This document shows, in pieces, positions 17,306 to 25,637 of a stretch of 64,000 nucleotides of DNA. Position 1 is the stretch's first letter, and every line of letters begins with the position of its first letter. The position numbers and the translations under genes are program-made. Source of the DNA: Paracidovorax konjaci (GTDB lineage Bacteria; Pseudomonadota; Gammaproteobacteria; Burkholderiales; Burkholderiaceae_C); NCBI RefSeq assembly GCF_900112675.1, contig NZ_FOMQ01000010.1:124001-188000 (forward strand), in the 5' to 3' direction. The notes under the pieces were generated by a model. It did not search any database. It had not been told where the DNA came from and saw only the letters and a program-made list of their open reading frames with translations.

Positions 17306-19131
17306 GCAAACAAATCCGCAACATCGCCATCATCGCGCACGTCGACCATGGCAAGACCACCATGGTGGACCAACTGCTGCGGCAGTCGGGCACCTTCGCC
17401 GACCACGAGAAGGTCGTCGATACCGTCATGGACAACAACGCGATCGAAAAAGAGCGCGGCATCACCATCCTGGCCAAGAACTGCGCCGTGAGCTGGGAAG
17501 GCACGCACATCAACATCGTCGACACCCCGGGCCACGCGGACTTCGGCGGCGAAGTGGAACGTGCCCTCTCCATGGTCGACAGCGTGGTGCTGCTGATCGA
17601 TGCGCAGGAAGGCCCCATGCCCCAGACGCGTTTCGTGACCAAGAAGGCCCTGGCCCTCGGCCTGCGCCCGATCCTGGTCGTGAACAAGGTGGACAAGCCC
17701 GGCGCCAACCCCGACAAGGTGGTGAACGCCGCGTTCGACCTGTTCGACAAGCTCGGCGCGACGGATGAACAGCTCGACTTCCCGGTGGTGTACGCCTCGG
17801 GCATCAACGGCTGGTCGTCGCTCGAAGAAGGCGCTCCGGGCGAGCAGTGGGGCCCGGACATGTCGGCCCTGTTCAACACCATCCTGAAGCACGTGCCGCC
17901 GAATTCGGGCGACGCTTCGGCGCCCCTGCAACTGCAGATCTCGGCGCTGGACTTCTCCACGTTCGTGGGCCGCATCGGCGTGGGCCGCATCAGCCAGGGC
18001 ACTATCAAGCCCAACCAGGACGTGCTCGTCATGGAAGGCCCGGACGGCAAGAGCTTCAAGGGCCGCGTGAACCAGGTCCTGACCTTCCAGGGCCTGGACC
18101 GCATGCAGACGCCGCTGGCCGGCCCGGGCGACATCGTGCTGATCAACGGCATCGAGGACATCGGCATCGGCGTGACCGTGACCGATGCCGCCAACCCCGC
18201 TCCGCTGCCCATGCTGAAGGTGGACGAGCCCACGCTGACCATGAACTTCTGCGTGAACACCTCGCCCCTGGCAGGCCGCGAAGGCAAGTTCGTGACCAGC
18301 CGCCAGATCTGGGACCGCCTGCAGAAGGAACTGCAGCACAACGTGGCCCTGCGCGTGAACGAGACCGATGAAGAAGGCATCTTCGAAGTCATGGGCCGCG
18401 GCGAACTGCACCTGACCATCCTGCTGGAAAACATGCGCCGCGAAGGCTACGAGCTGGCCGTCTCCAAGCCGCGCGTGGTGTTCCGCGACATCGACGGCGT
18501 GCGCCACGAGCCAATCGAGCTGGTCACGGCCGACATCGAGGAAGGCCACCAGGGCGGCGTGATGCAGGCCCTGGGCGAGCGCAAGGGCGAACTGGTGAAC
18601 ATGGAGTCCGACGGCCGTGGCCGCGTGCGCCTGGAATACCGCATCCCGGCCCGTGGCCTGATCGGTTTCACCAACGAGTTCCTGAACCTGACGCGGGGCT
18701 CGGGCCTCATCTCCAACATCTTCGACAGCTACGAGCCGCACAAGGGCGCCATCGGCGGCCGCAAGAACGGCGTGCTGATCTCCATGGACGACGGTGAAAT
18801 CTTCACCTACGCCCTGGGCAAGCTGGACGACCGCGGCCGCATGTTCGTGAAGGCCAACGATCCCGTGTACGAAGGCATGATCGTCGGCATCCACAGCCGC
18901 GACAACGATCTGGTCGTGAACGCCACGCGCACCAAGCAGCTGACCAACTTCCGCGTGAGCGGCAAGGAAGACGCGGTCAAGATCACGCCCCCGATCGACC
19001 TCACGCTCGAATACGGCGTCGAGTTCATCGAGGACGACGAACTGGTCGAGATCACGCCCAAGAGCGTGCGCCTGCGCAAGCGCCACCTGACGGAAAACGA
19101 GCGCAAGCGCGCCAGCCGCGACGGCGCATAA
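17302..19131 (+). CDS. typA: Ribosome-associated GTPase TypA/BipA
   Basis: 609 residues, matching the usual 605-615. G1 AHVDHGKTT at 12-20, switch motif ERGITI, G3 DTPGHADFGGE and G4 NKVD are all intact, followed by EF-G-like domain II and III/V regions and the TypA-specific C-terminal domain. It acts in 50S assembly and stress or low-temperature adaptation. It is translationally coupled to truB (ATGA), making it the last gene of the rimP operon. Confidence 0.98.
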   Translation: MSKQIRNIAIIAHVDHGKTTMVDQLLRQSGTFADHEKVVDTVMDNNAIEKERGITILAKNCAVSWEGTHINIVDTPGHADFGGEVERALSMVDSVVLLIDAQEGPMPQTRFVTKKALALGLRPILVVNKVDKPGANPDKVVNAAFDLFDKLGATDEQLDFPVVYASGINGWSSLEEGAPGEQWGPDMSALFNTILKHVPPNSGDASAPLQLQISALDFSTFVGRIGVGRISQGTIKPNQDVLVMEGPDGKSFKGRVNQVLTFQGLDRMQTPLAGPGDIVLINGIEDIGIGVTVTDAANPAPLPMLKVDEPTLTMNFCVNTSPLAGREGKFVTSRQIWDRLQKELQHNVALRVNETDEEGIFEVMGRGELHLTILLENMRREGYELAVSKPRVVFRDIDGVRHEPIELVTADIEEGHQGGVMQALGERKGELVNMESDGRGRVRLEYRIPARGLIGFTNEFLNLTRGSGLISNIFDSYEPHKGAIGGRKNGVLISMDDGEIFTYALGKLDDRGRMFVKANDPVYEGMIVGIHSRDNDLVVNATRTKQLTNFRVSGKEDAVKITPPIDLTLEYGVEFIEDDELVEITPKSVRLRKRHLTENERKRASRDGA

Positions 19132-19146
19132 GCCCCGCCCCGCACA

Positions 19147-19196
19147 CACCGCGTTTCGCGGTGCCCGCACGACGCGCCCTACGGGGCGCGTTGTGC
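19147..19196 (+). terminator. Double hairpin after typA
   Basis: Two adjacent stems: CACCGCG-TTT-CGCGGTG (19147-19163) and a stem of about 13 pairs, GCACGACGCGCCC with GGGCGCGTTGTGC (19167-19196, one G-U pair). T content after the second stem is modest. It lies between the convergent typA and TerC/CBS genes and probably terminates both. Confidence 0.6.
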
Positions 19197-19229
19197 TTCG
19201 TGGGCCGGCCCACTGCGTCAGCGCGAGTT

Positions 19230-20816
19230 TCAGGCCGGGGGCGCGGGCACGGCAGGCGCATCGCGGCGCACGTCCACCCGCGCGATGCGGCGGCCGTCCA
19301 CGGCGATGACCTCGAAGCGCAGCCCGTGCAGCACCGTGGCGCGCCCGGGCTCCGGCAGTTCGCCGAACTGTTCGAGCAGCAGGCCCCCCAGCGTGCTCGC
19401 GTCCTGCGCGCTGCGGGCCAGCCGTTCCACGCGCACGGCGCGCGCGAGGGTGTGCAGATCCACCAGGCCGTCCACCAGCCAGCGGTCCGGGCCCACGGGC
19501 TGCACCAGCAGGTCCTCGCCCGCATCGGGGAACTCGCCGGCGATGGCTTCGAGCACGTCCATCGGCGTGACGAGGCCCAGGATGGTGCCGTACTCGTCGC
19601 TCACCAGCGCCAGGTGGTTGCGCGAGCGGCGCAGGTTTTCCATCAACCGCAGGATGCTCACCGTCTCGGGCACGATCAGCGGCGGCTGCAGGCTCTGGTG
19701 GCGGTCGATCGTGCCGCGGCCGATGAGGTCCGCCATCAGGTCCTTGGCGCGGCCGACACCGATCACCGCGTCCAGGCCGCCCCGGTCGCACACGGGGAAC
19801 AGGCCATGCGGCTGGGCCTGGAGCTGGCGGTAGAGCGAGGCCTTGTCCTGGCTGATGTCCAGCCAGTCGACATCGGCGCGGGGCGTCATGATCGACAGCA
19901 CCGACTGCTCGGCCAGCGACAGCACGCCGCGCACCATGGCCCGCTCCTCCTGGCGGAAACCGGCGTGCAGCGCGGCTCCGGCGCCCGCGGACACCGCGGC
20001 CGAGGCAGGGCTGCCGGACGCGCCCGCGCCGCCGGCCTCCTGGCCTCCCAGCAGCCTCAGCACCGTGCGCGCCGTGCGTTCCCGCAGCGGGATGCGCGCC
20101 GCATGCCGCGCGATGTTGCGCAGCCTCCACTGGTTGAAGAATTCGATGAGGATCGAGAACCCGATGGCCGCGTAGAGGTAGCCCTTGGGCATGTGGAAAC
20201 CCATGCCGTCCGCCACGAGGCTGAGGCCGATCATGAGCAGGAAGCTCAGGCACAGCACCACTACGGTAGGGTGCCGGTTCACGAAGGCGGTGAGCGGGCG
20301 CGAGGCCAGCATCATCACCGCCATGGCGCTCACCACGGCGGCCATCATCACGGGCAGGTGCTGCACCATGCCCACGGCGGTGATGATGGAGTCGAGCGAG
20401 AAGACCGCATCCAGCGCCACGATCTGCACCAGCACGACGCCGAAGGCCGCGTGCTCCTTGCGCTCCGGCCCGGAATGGTCGATGCCCTCCAGCCGCTCGT
20501 GCAGTTCGGTGGTGGCCTTCCACAGCAGGAAGATCCCGCCGGCCAGCAGGATCACGTCGCGCCACGACAGCGAGAGCCATCCCCATTCGAAGACCGGCGT
20601 GGTCAGCCGCACGAGGTGCGCTATGGCGGCCAGCAGGCACAGGCGCAAAACGAGCGCGAGCGACAGGCCGATCATGCGCGCGCGGTCCCGCTGGTGCGGC
20701 GGCAGCTTGTCGGCCAGGATCGCGATGAAGACCAGGTTGTCGATGCCGAGGACGATCTCCAGCACCACCAGCGTGAGCAGGCCGGCCCAGGCAGAAGGAT
20801 CGCTCAGCCATTCCAT
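19230..20816 (-). CDS. TerC-type membrane protein with CBS pair and CorC/HlyC domain
   Basis: 528 residues. The N-terminal 240 or so are a TerC-family membrane domain with about seven helices, including the acidic motifs [20 protein letters not shown] and [22 protein letters not shown]-domain pair follows (about 305-425) and then a CorC_HlyC domain (about 445-520). This is the architecture of E. coli YoaE/YegH. TerC domains are linked to metal ion export or loading of exported enzymes; a role in manganese or related metal homeostasis is inference. The ATG at 20816 is chosen because upstream sequence is low-complexity proline-rich and lies in the divergent promoter region. Confidence 0.9.
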   Translation of the reverse strand: MEWLSDPSAWAGLLTLVVLEIVLGIDNLVFIAILADKLPPHQRDRARMIGLSLALVLRLCLLAAIAHLVRLTTPVFEWGWLSLSWRDVILLAGGIFLLWKATTELHERLEGIDHSGPERKEHAAFGVVLVQIVALDAVFSLDSIITAVGMVQHLPVMMAAVVSAMAVMMLASRPLTAFVNRHPTVVVLCLSFLLMIGLSLVADGMGFHMPKGYLYAAIGFSILIEFFNQWRLRNIARHAARIPLRERTARTVLRLLGGQEAGGAGASGSPASAAVSAGAGAALHAGFRQEERAMVRGVLSLAEQSVLSIMTPRADVDWLDISQDKASLYRQLQAQPHGLFPVCDRGGLDAVIGVGRAKDLMADLIGRGTIDRHQSLQPPLIVPETVSILRLMENLRRSRNHLALVSDEYGTILGLVTPMDVLEAIAGEFPDAGEDLLVQPVGPDRWLVDGLVDLHTLARAVRVERLARSAQDASTLGGLLLEQFGELPEPGRATVLHGLRFEVIAVDGRRIARVDVRRDAPAVPAPPA

Positions 20817-21064
20817 GGCGGGGCCTCCCAGGGGCTGGACGGGCGGGCCGCCGCGCGTGCGCAGCTGCGCGCCGGTGCGCTGCGGGCGCGCGTTGGGGGG
20901 GTCGGGGAGGGGGAGCGGTGCGGTGCCACCGGGGGAAGAGGCATGCCAGCGCATTCTAGGGAGCGGTTTCCGCAGGTCTTGTAGGAGACCGGGCACACCG
21001 CGTCGCCTGCGGCACAATTCCCGCGCACCGTTTTCCCCCTTACAGAACCCGAGGAGACTTTCGA

Positions 21065-22156
21065 ATGGATGAGACGCAACGCGACGTGCTGGCCGAGGTG
21101 CGCGGGCAGGTGGGCTTCATCACGCTCAACCGCCCGCGCGCGCTGAACGCGCTGTCGCTGGGCATGGTCCGCGACCTCATGGCCCTGCTGCTGCAATGGC
21201 AGGCCGATCCGGCCATCCTGGCTGTGGCGATCCGCGGCAGCAACAAGGAAGGGCCGTTCGGCGCCTTCTGCGCGGGCGGCGACATCCGCTTCCTGCACCA
21301 GGCCGGCAGCACGGGCGATCCGCGGCTGGAGGACTTCTTCACCGAGGAATACGCGCTCAACCACCTCATCCACCATTTCGGCAAGCCCTATATCGCTTTC
21401 ATGGACGGCATCGTCATGGGCGGCGGCATGGGCATCAGCCAGGGTGGCACCGTGCGGATCGTGACGGAGCGCACCAAGATGGCCATGCCGGAGACGGCCA
21501 TCGGCCTGTTCCCCGATGTGGGGGGCGGCTATTTCCTCTCGCGCTGCCCCGGGCACACGGGCGAGTGGCTGGCCCTGACCGGAGACACCATCGGCGCGGG
21601 CGATGCCGTGGCCCTGGGCCTGGCCGACGGTTGCCTGCCGGCGCAGCAACAGGCCGGGCTCTGGCAGGAACTGGGTGCGCGCACATTCACCAACGGTGCT
21701 GCGGTCGAAACCTGGATTGCTACAAATTTCATAGCAGAAGAGCCAATGTTCTCAGCGGCACCGGGCCCCATCGATGCTGCATTCGGGCAGGCCAGCGTTC
21801 CGGCCATCCTGGCGGCGCTGGAGTCCTCCGGCAGCGACTGGGCGCGCGCCACGGCGCAGACGCTGCGCAAGCGCTCGCCCCTGATGCTGCACGTCGTGCT
21901 GGAGCAGATCCGGCGCGCCCGGGGCATGGACCTGGCGGACGACCTGCGCATGGAGCGCGACATGGTGCGCCACTGCTTTTTCCTGCGGCCCGGGCAAAGC
22001 GAAACCGTGGAAGGGATCCGCGCGCTGGCGGTGGACAAGGACCACGCGCCACGCTGGAACCCGGCACGCATCGAAGACGTCACGCCCGCGCAATGGCAGC
22101 CGTTCTTCGACAGCCCCTGGCCCGCGCATGCGCATCCGCTCGCGGCGTTGAAGTAG
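21065..22156 (+). CDS. Enoyl-CoA hydratase/3-hydroxyisobutyryl-CoA hydrolase-family protein
   Basis: 363 residues, longer than simple crotonases (about 260) and matching the ECH_2 group that includes 3-hydroxyisobutyryl-CoA hydrolase of valine catabolism. Crotonase signatures: [12 protein letters not shown] and [13 protein letters not shown] (oxyanion hole), and [20 protein letters not shown], whose glutamate and aspartate positions are typical of the hydrolase. An AGGAGA ribosome site precedes the ATG. The segment [14 protein letters not shown] is encoded by an A+T-rich palindromic insert (21711-21740). The gene stands alone, divergent from the TerC gene, so its exact CoA substrate is not fixed by context. 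Confidence 0.88.
   Translation: MDETQRDVLAEVRGQVGFITLNRPRALNALSLGMVRDLMALLLQWQADPAILAVAIRGSNKEGPFGAFCAGGDIRFLHQAGSTGDPRLEDFFTEEYALNHLIHHFGKPYIAFMDGIVMGGGMGISQGGTVRIVTERTKMAMPETAIGLFPDVGGGYFLSRCPGHTGEWLALTGDTIGAGDAVALGLADGCLPAQQQAGLWQELGARTFTNGAAVETWIATNFIAEEPMFSAAPGPIDAAFGQASVPAILAALESSGSDWARATAQTLRKRSPLMLHVVLEQIRRARGMDLADDLRMERDMVRHCFFLRPGQSETVEGIRALAVDKDHAPRWNPARIEDVTPAQWQPFFDSPWPAHAHPLAALK
21711..21740 (+). repeat. In-frame palindromic mini-element inside hydratase-family gene
   Basis: CCTGGATTGCTACAAATTTC followed by ATAGCAGAAG. GCTAC and ATAGC arms (one mismatch) enclose AAATTTC. It is sharply A+T-rich relative to both flanks and in frame, encoding WIATNFIAE. Compare rlmD (SATNFVA) and truB. 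Confidence 0.6.
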
Positions 22157-22213
22157 GCAAACCGGCCCGGGCGATCGGCGCCTTTCTGGCTTTCTTTCTT
22201 CTTTACTGCCGCT

Positions 22214-23077
22214 TCAAAGCTGGGCGTGCACGGCCGTCGCGAGCGCGAGCAGGGCTTCGCGCGGCAGCGGCCCGCTCAGCGCGTAGCCGAAGCCCCCATC
22301 CACCCAGTAGAAGCTCGGGACAGGCCCTTCGTCCTCGTAGCGGAAAGCGGTTTCCGCCGGGTTCGCGCCGGCCAGCGAGCCCAGGTACAGCGTGATGCGC
22401 TGGCCCGCGGCGTTCTGGTACATGAACTGCGCCCGGGCGCCGGTGGAGGCATTCGGGGCGGTAGACGCGGCAGCCGCATCGCCGGGCAGCAGCCGCCCGC
22501 CCACCAGCTCATATCCCAGGGCCTGCAGTTGCGGCACCTTGAGGGGCCGCTCCAGCCGCTTGGAAAGCCATTGGACGAGGTGCTCCTGCTGTGCCGCTCC
22601 CACTTCCACCGGGTGCCGCTGCTCGGGCTGGTAGACCGCATGGGCTGCGGCGGCCTGCAGCGCGAACCGCTGCGGCAGTGCCTCCAGGGGGGCCGGGGAG
22701 GGCGGTGGCGGGACGGCGCCCTGCAGGGTCCATCCCAGCCCGAACGCAAGCACCCAGGACGCCGCCATGCCCGCCATGCGCCACGTCCGGGCCTGCCGGG
22801 CACGGCGCTCGCGCCAGGCCTGGGCGGCCTGCGCCAGCAGTGGCGGTACCGGCGCGTGCTCCCAGTCCGCATGCAGGGCACGTAGCAGCGCGCGCTGCTC
22901 TTCCCAGTCCTGCCAGTCCTGCCGGTGTGGTGGGTGATTTCCGTCGTCGTTGGCCAGCCGCGCGCGCAGTGCCTGCGCCGCATCGGGAGGCAGGCGGCCA
23001 TCCACGAGTGCGTGCAGCATCTCGTCGTCGATCGCCTCCGGGGCGGTGCCGGGCGGTGGTGCGTGTGGCGCGGTCAT
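22214..23077 (-). CDS. Anti-sigma factor (transmembrane)
   Basis: 287 residues: an N-terminal cytoplasmic helical domain (DDEMLHALVDGRLPPDAAQAL) of the anti-sigma type without the zinc HxxxCxxC motif, one membrane helix (about 102-120, MAASWVLAFGLGWTLQG), and a periplasmic domain of about 160 residues. It starts 13 bases after the ECF sigma gene on the same strand, the standard pairing in which the membrane protein holds its sigma factor inactive until an envelope signal arrives. The signal is unknown. Confidence 0.87.
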   Translation of the reverse strand: MTAPHAPPPGTAPEAIDDEMLHALVDGRLPPDAAQALRARLANDDGNHPPHRQDWQDWEEQRALLRALHADWEHAPVPPLLAQAAQAWRERRARQARTWRMAGMAASWVLAFGLGWTLQGAVPPPPSPAPLEALPQRFALQAAAAHAVYQPEQRHPVEVGAAQQEHLVQWLSKRLERPLKVPQLQALGYELVGGRLLPGDAAAASTAPNASTGARAQFMYQNAAGQRITLYLGSLAGANPAETAFRYEDEGPVPSFYWVDGGFGYALSGPLPREALLALATAVHAQL

Positions 23078-23090
23078 GGCAAGGCAGGCG

Positions 23091-23627
23091 TCATTTGAGC
23101 CGCGTCAGCCGTGCGGCACCGGGCGGGGCAGGGACGGGTGCCGCGGTCTGCGCAGGGTCCGCGGGTCCGCACGCCAGCATCAGTGCGCGCAGCCGCTGGC
23201 GTGCGCGGGAGAGCCGCGACATGACCGTGCCCACCGGCACGCACAGCACGCGCGCGGCGGTGGCGTAATCCATGTCCTCCAGGGTGACCAGCAGCAGCAC
23301 GGCGCGCTGGTCGGCGGGCAGGCGCTGCAGGCAGCGGTCGAGATCGATGGCATCGTCCGTCCGCGCGGGGGGCGCCGGCAGCTCGTGCTGCACGTCCTCC
23401 AGATCCAGCGGCGGCTGCGGCGGCAGGGCGCGCAACTGGTTCAGGTAGAGGTGGTGCATGAGCGTGAACAGCCAGGCGCGCAGATCGGTGCCGGGACGCC
23501 ACAGCAGCCACTTGCGGCAGGCGCGCTCCAGCGTGTCCTGGACCAGGTCGTCCGCCGCCCAGGCGTTGCCTGTGAGCGCCCGCGCGTAGCGCCGCAGGCC
23601 CGGCAGGTGCGGCGCGATGTCGTCCAT
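23091..23627 (-). CDS. ECF-family RNA polymerase sigma factor
   Basis: 178 residues with sigma region 2 (LPGLRRYARALTGNAWAADDLVQDTLERA, with WLFTLMHHLYLNQLR) and region 4 (LPADQRAVLLLVTLEDMDYATAARVLCVPVGTVMSRLSRARQRL). Length and motifs fit group 4 sigma factors. It sits between a small lipoprotein gene (46 bases upstream) and its anti-sigma gene (13 bases downstream), forming a likely three-gene operon. Autoregulation from a promoter before the lipoprotein gene is expected, but I cannot point to its sequence. Confidence 0.93.
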   Translation of the reverse strand: MDDIAPHLPGLRRYARALTGNAWAADDLVQDTLERACRKWLLWRPGTDLRAWLFTLMHHLYLNQLRALPPQPPLDLEDVQHELPAPPARTDDAIDLDRCLQRLPADQRAVLLLVTLEDMDYATAARVLCVPVGTVMSRLSRARQRLRALMLACGPADPAQTAAPVPAPPGAARLTRLK

Positions 23628-23672
23628 GCGGCGTGGAAGGTGGCGGGGGCGCCGGGCGGAAGCAGCGCCGGA

Positions 23673-24053
23673 TCAGGGCTTGGCCGTGCGCCACACCTGG
23701 TTGACGCCGTCGCCCGTGCGCTCGCCGGGCTGCGTGTCCTTGACCCAGTAGTAGAGCGGCTTGCCCTTGTAGGCCAACTGGGCGCCGCCTTCGTCGCGCT
23801 GCACGGTGCTGAAGTCGCCCGTGGGGGTGGCGGTGCCGGCCAGCAGCGGCGGCCAGTTCCTGGCGCAGGGGCCATTGCAGACCGATTTGCCGCCGCCCAC
23901 CGGGTCGCGGTCGAAGGTGTAGAGGGTCATGCCGTTCGGTCCCACGAGCACGCCGTCCTTTGCGGCAACGCCGCCGGGCATGCTGGACGTGGCGCAGCCG
24001 GCGAGCGTCAGGGCCAGTGCGGAGGCAGCGAGAAGGGAAGGGAATCGGGACAT
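23673..24053 (-). CDS. Small lipoprotein with secreted-repeat (COG4315) domain
   Basis: 126 residues from the ATG at 24053. The lipobox is TLAGC near residue 20, followed by the COG4315 pattern VLVGPNGMTLYTFDRDPVGG, NGPCARNWPPLLA and GKPLYYWVKDTQPGE, found in short envelope proteins of unknown function often encoded beside ECF sigma genes. It is probably the first gene of the sigma/anti-sigma operon and a candidate regulon member or signal component. Confidence 0.85.
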   Translation of the reverse strand: MSRFPSLLAASALALTLAGCATSSMPGGVAAKDGVLVGPNGMTLYTFDRDPVGGGKSVCNGPCARNWPPLLAGTATPTGDFSTVQRDEGGAQLAYKGKPLYYWVKDTQPGERTGDGVNQVWRTAKP

Positions 24054-24156
24054 CGGTGGTACTCCTGGTGGCGCGGGCCGGTGCGACATGCACGGCCTGC
24101 GAAGGGATGAACACCGGGCGCGGCGGATTTATTCCGTGCCGCCCGAAAAAACAGGA

Positions 24157-24630
24157 TCAGCGGTTGCGGCTCTTCATCGCCCGCTCGACCTCGCGCTTGC
24201 CCTCGCGGTCCTTGATGGTGTCGCGCTTGTCGTGCTCGGCCTTGCCCTTGGCCAGCGCGAAATCGCACTTCACACGGCCGTTGGTCCAGTGCAGGTTGAG
24301 GGGCACCAGCGTGTAGCCCTTCTGCTCCACCTTGATGGTCAGGCGGCGGATCTCTTCCTTGTGCAGCAGCAGTTTCTTGGTGCGCACGGCATCCGGGCTC
24401 ACGTGCGTGGAGGCGGTCTTGAGCGGGTTGATCTGGCAGCCGATGAGAAAAAGCTCGCCTTCGCGGATCACGACGTAGCCGTCCGTCAGCTGCACCTTGC
24501 CCTCGCGCAGGGCCTTCACCTCCCAGCCATGCAGCACCAGGCCCGCCTCGTGGCGTTCCTCGAAGAAATAATTGAAGGCCGCCTTCTTGTTGTCGGCGAT
24601 GCGGGACTGTGTCTCGGGTTTCTTGGCCAT
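24157..24630 (-). CDS. smpB: tmRNA-binding protein SmpB
   Basis: 157 residues, complete against the usual 150-160. It contains [38 protein letters not shown] and the C-terminal basic tail [13 protein letters not shown] that enters the mRNA channel in trans-translation. It escorts tmRNA to stalled ribosomes. It is divergent from ratA; the two promoters share about 120 bases. Confidence 0.97.
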   Translation of the reverse strand: MAKKPETQSRIADNKKAAFNYFFEERHEAGLVLHGWEVKALREGKVQLTDGYVVIREGELFLIGCQINPLKTASTHVSPDAVRTKKLLLHKEEIRRLTIKVEQKGYTLVPLNLHWTNGRVKCDFALAKGKAEHDKRDTIKDREGKREVERAMKSRNR

Positions 24631-24751
24631 GGGTGATCAGATGCGGCGCCTGGGGAAGTTTGAAAGCCCTCCCTACAATCGGTCGATCGTCCGCGCGCCT
24701 CGGGGGATTCTAGTGTGCTGCCTCCGTGCGGCCCGCCGTCCTCGCCCACCC

Positions 24752-25192
24752 ATGAAAAACGTCAACAAGTCCGTCCTGATCTGGTACAGCCCCGAAGAGA
24801 TGTTCGCCCTCGTCACCGATGTGGCCCAGTACCCTGAATTCCTCCCGTGGTGCGACCATGCCAAGGTGCTGGAGCAAGACGCGCAGGGCATGACCGCGGA
24901 AGTCGGCATCTCCTTCGGCGGGCTGCGCAAATCCTTCGTCACGCGCAACACCCACGAGGCCGGCCGGCGTGTGCAGATGCGCCTCGTCAAGGGGCCTTTC
25001 TCTCAACTGGACGGCGACTGGCGCTTCCACCCCGTGGGCGATGGCAGCCAACGGGCGTGCAAGGTCGAACTGCAGCTCAACTACGGCTTCGACAACCTCG
25101 CGCTGGCCGCGCTGGTGGGGCCGGTGTTCGACCGCATCGCAGGCAGCATGGTGGATGCCTTCATCCAGCGGGCGGAGCAGGTGTATGGGTGA
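24752..25192 (+). CDS. ratA: RatA-type START-domain protein
   Basis: 146 residues: KSVLIWYSPEEMFALVTDVAQYPEFLPWC, ending with LVGPVFDRIAGSMVDAFIQRAEQVYG, the polyketide cyclase/START fold of the RatA/Coq10 family. In E. coli RatA was reported to inhibit 70S association, whereas Coq10 homologues bind ubiquinone; which applies here is not settled. The start at 24752 is chosen at the conserved MKNVNKSV. A TACAAT at 24674-24679 could be its -10 element, though no good -35 is visible. It overlaps rnfH by eight bases. Confidence 0.9.
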   Translation: MKNVNKSVLIWYSPEEMFALVTDVAQYPEFLPWCDHAKVLEQDAQGMTAEVGISFGGLRKSFVTRNTHEAGRRVQMRLVKGPFSQLDGDWRFHPVGDGSQRACKVELQLNYGFDNLALAALVGPVFDRIAGSMVDAFIQRAEQVYG

Positions 25193-25523
25193 AGAAGGCC
25201 CCGGTGGCCTGATGGAGGTCACGGTCGCTTGGTCCCCCGGGCCGCGCGAGGTGCGCGAGGTGACCCTGCATCTTGCGTCGGGCTCGACCGTGCGGACGGC
25301 CCTGCGCGCTTGCGGCGGGCCCGACGATGGATCGGCGCCGTGCGGCATCTGGGGACGGGCCGTGGAACTGGACCAGGTGCTCAAGGCCGGGGACCGCGTC
25401 GAGTGGTACCGGCCACTGCTGGTCGATCCGAAGAAGGCACGGCGGGAGCGGTTCGCCCGCCAGGGCGCGCGCTCCACCGGGTTGTTCGCCGCGCGCCGGC
25501 CGGGCGCGAAGGCCGGGTACTGA
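25185..25523 (+). CDS. RnfH-family protein
   Basis: 112 residues with a ubiquitin-like beta-grasp pattern: MEVTVAWSPGPREVREVTLHLASGSTV, then CGIWGRAVELDQVLKAGDRVEWYRPLLVDPKKARRER, the RnfH/UPF0125 signature. It begins inside the 3' end of ratA; an internal ATG at 25212 (MEVTVAW) is an alternative start after the ratA stop. ratA and rnfH are paired in most proteobacteria and both are poorly understood. Confidence 0.9.
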   Translation: MGEEGPGGLMEVTVAWSPGPREVREVTLHLASGSTVRTALRACGGPDDGSAPCGIWGRAVELDQVLKAGDRVEWYRPLLVDPKKARRERFARQGARSTGLFAARRPGAKAGY

Positions 25524-25637
25524 GAATCCTCAACGGGGGCTGGTGGGCGGGTTTTGTGTACTCAAGAAAACCCTGTCATAAGAAGGTTTTGCCTCGCCAT
25601 ATCCGTGACCATCATCGTACAAGGCGACTCAACTGGA

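Noticed and set aside
17248-20811. Minus-strand open frame of 1187 codons across typA and the TerC gene
   Set aside because: Antisense to typA and out of frame with the TerC/CBS gene; no domain recognised.
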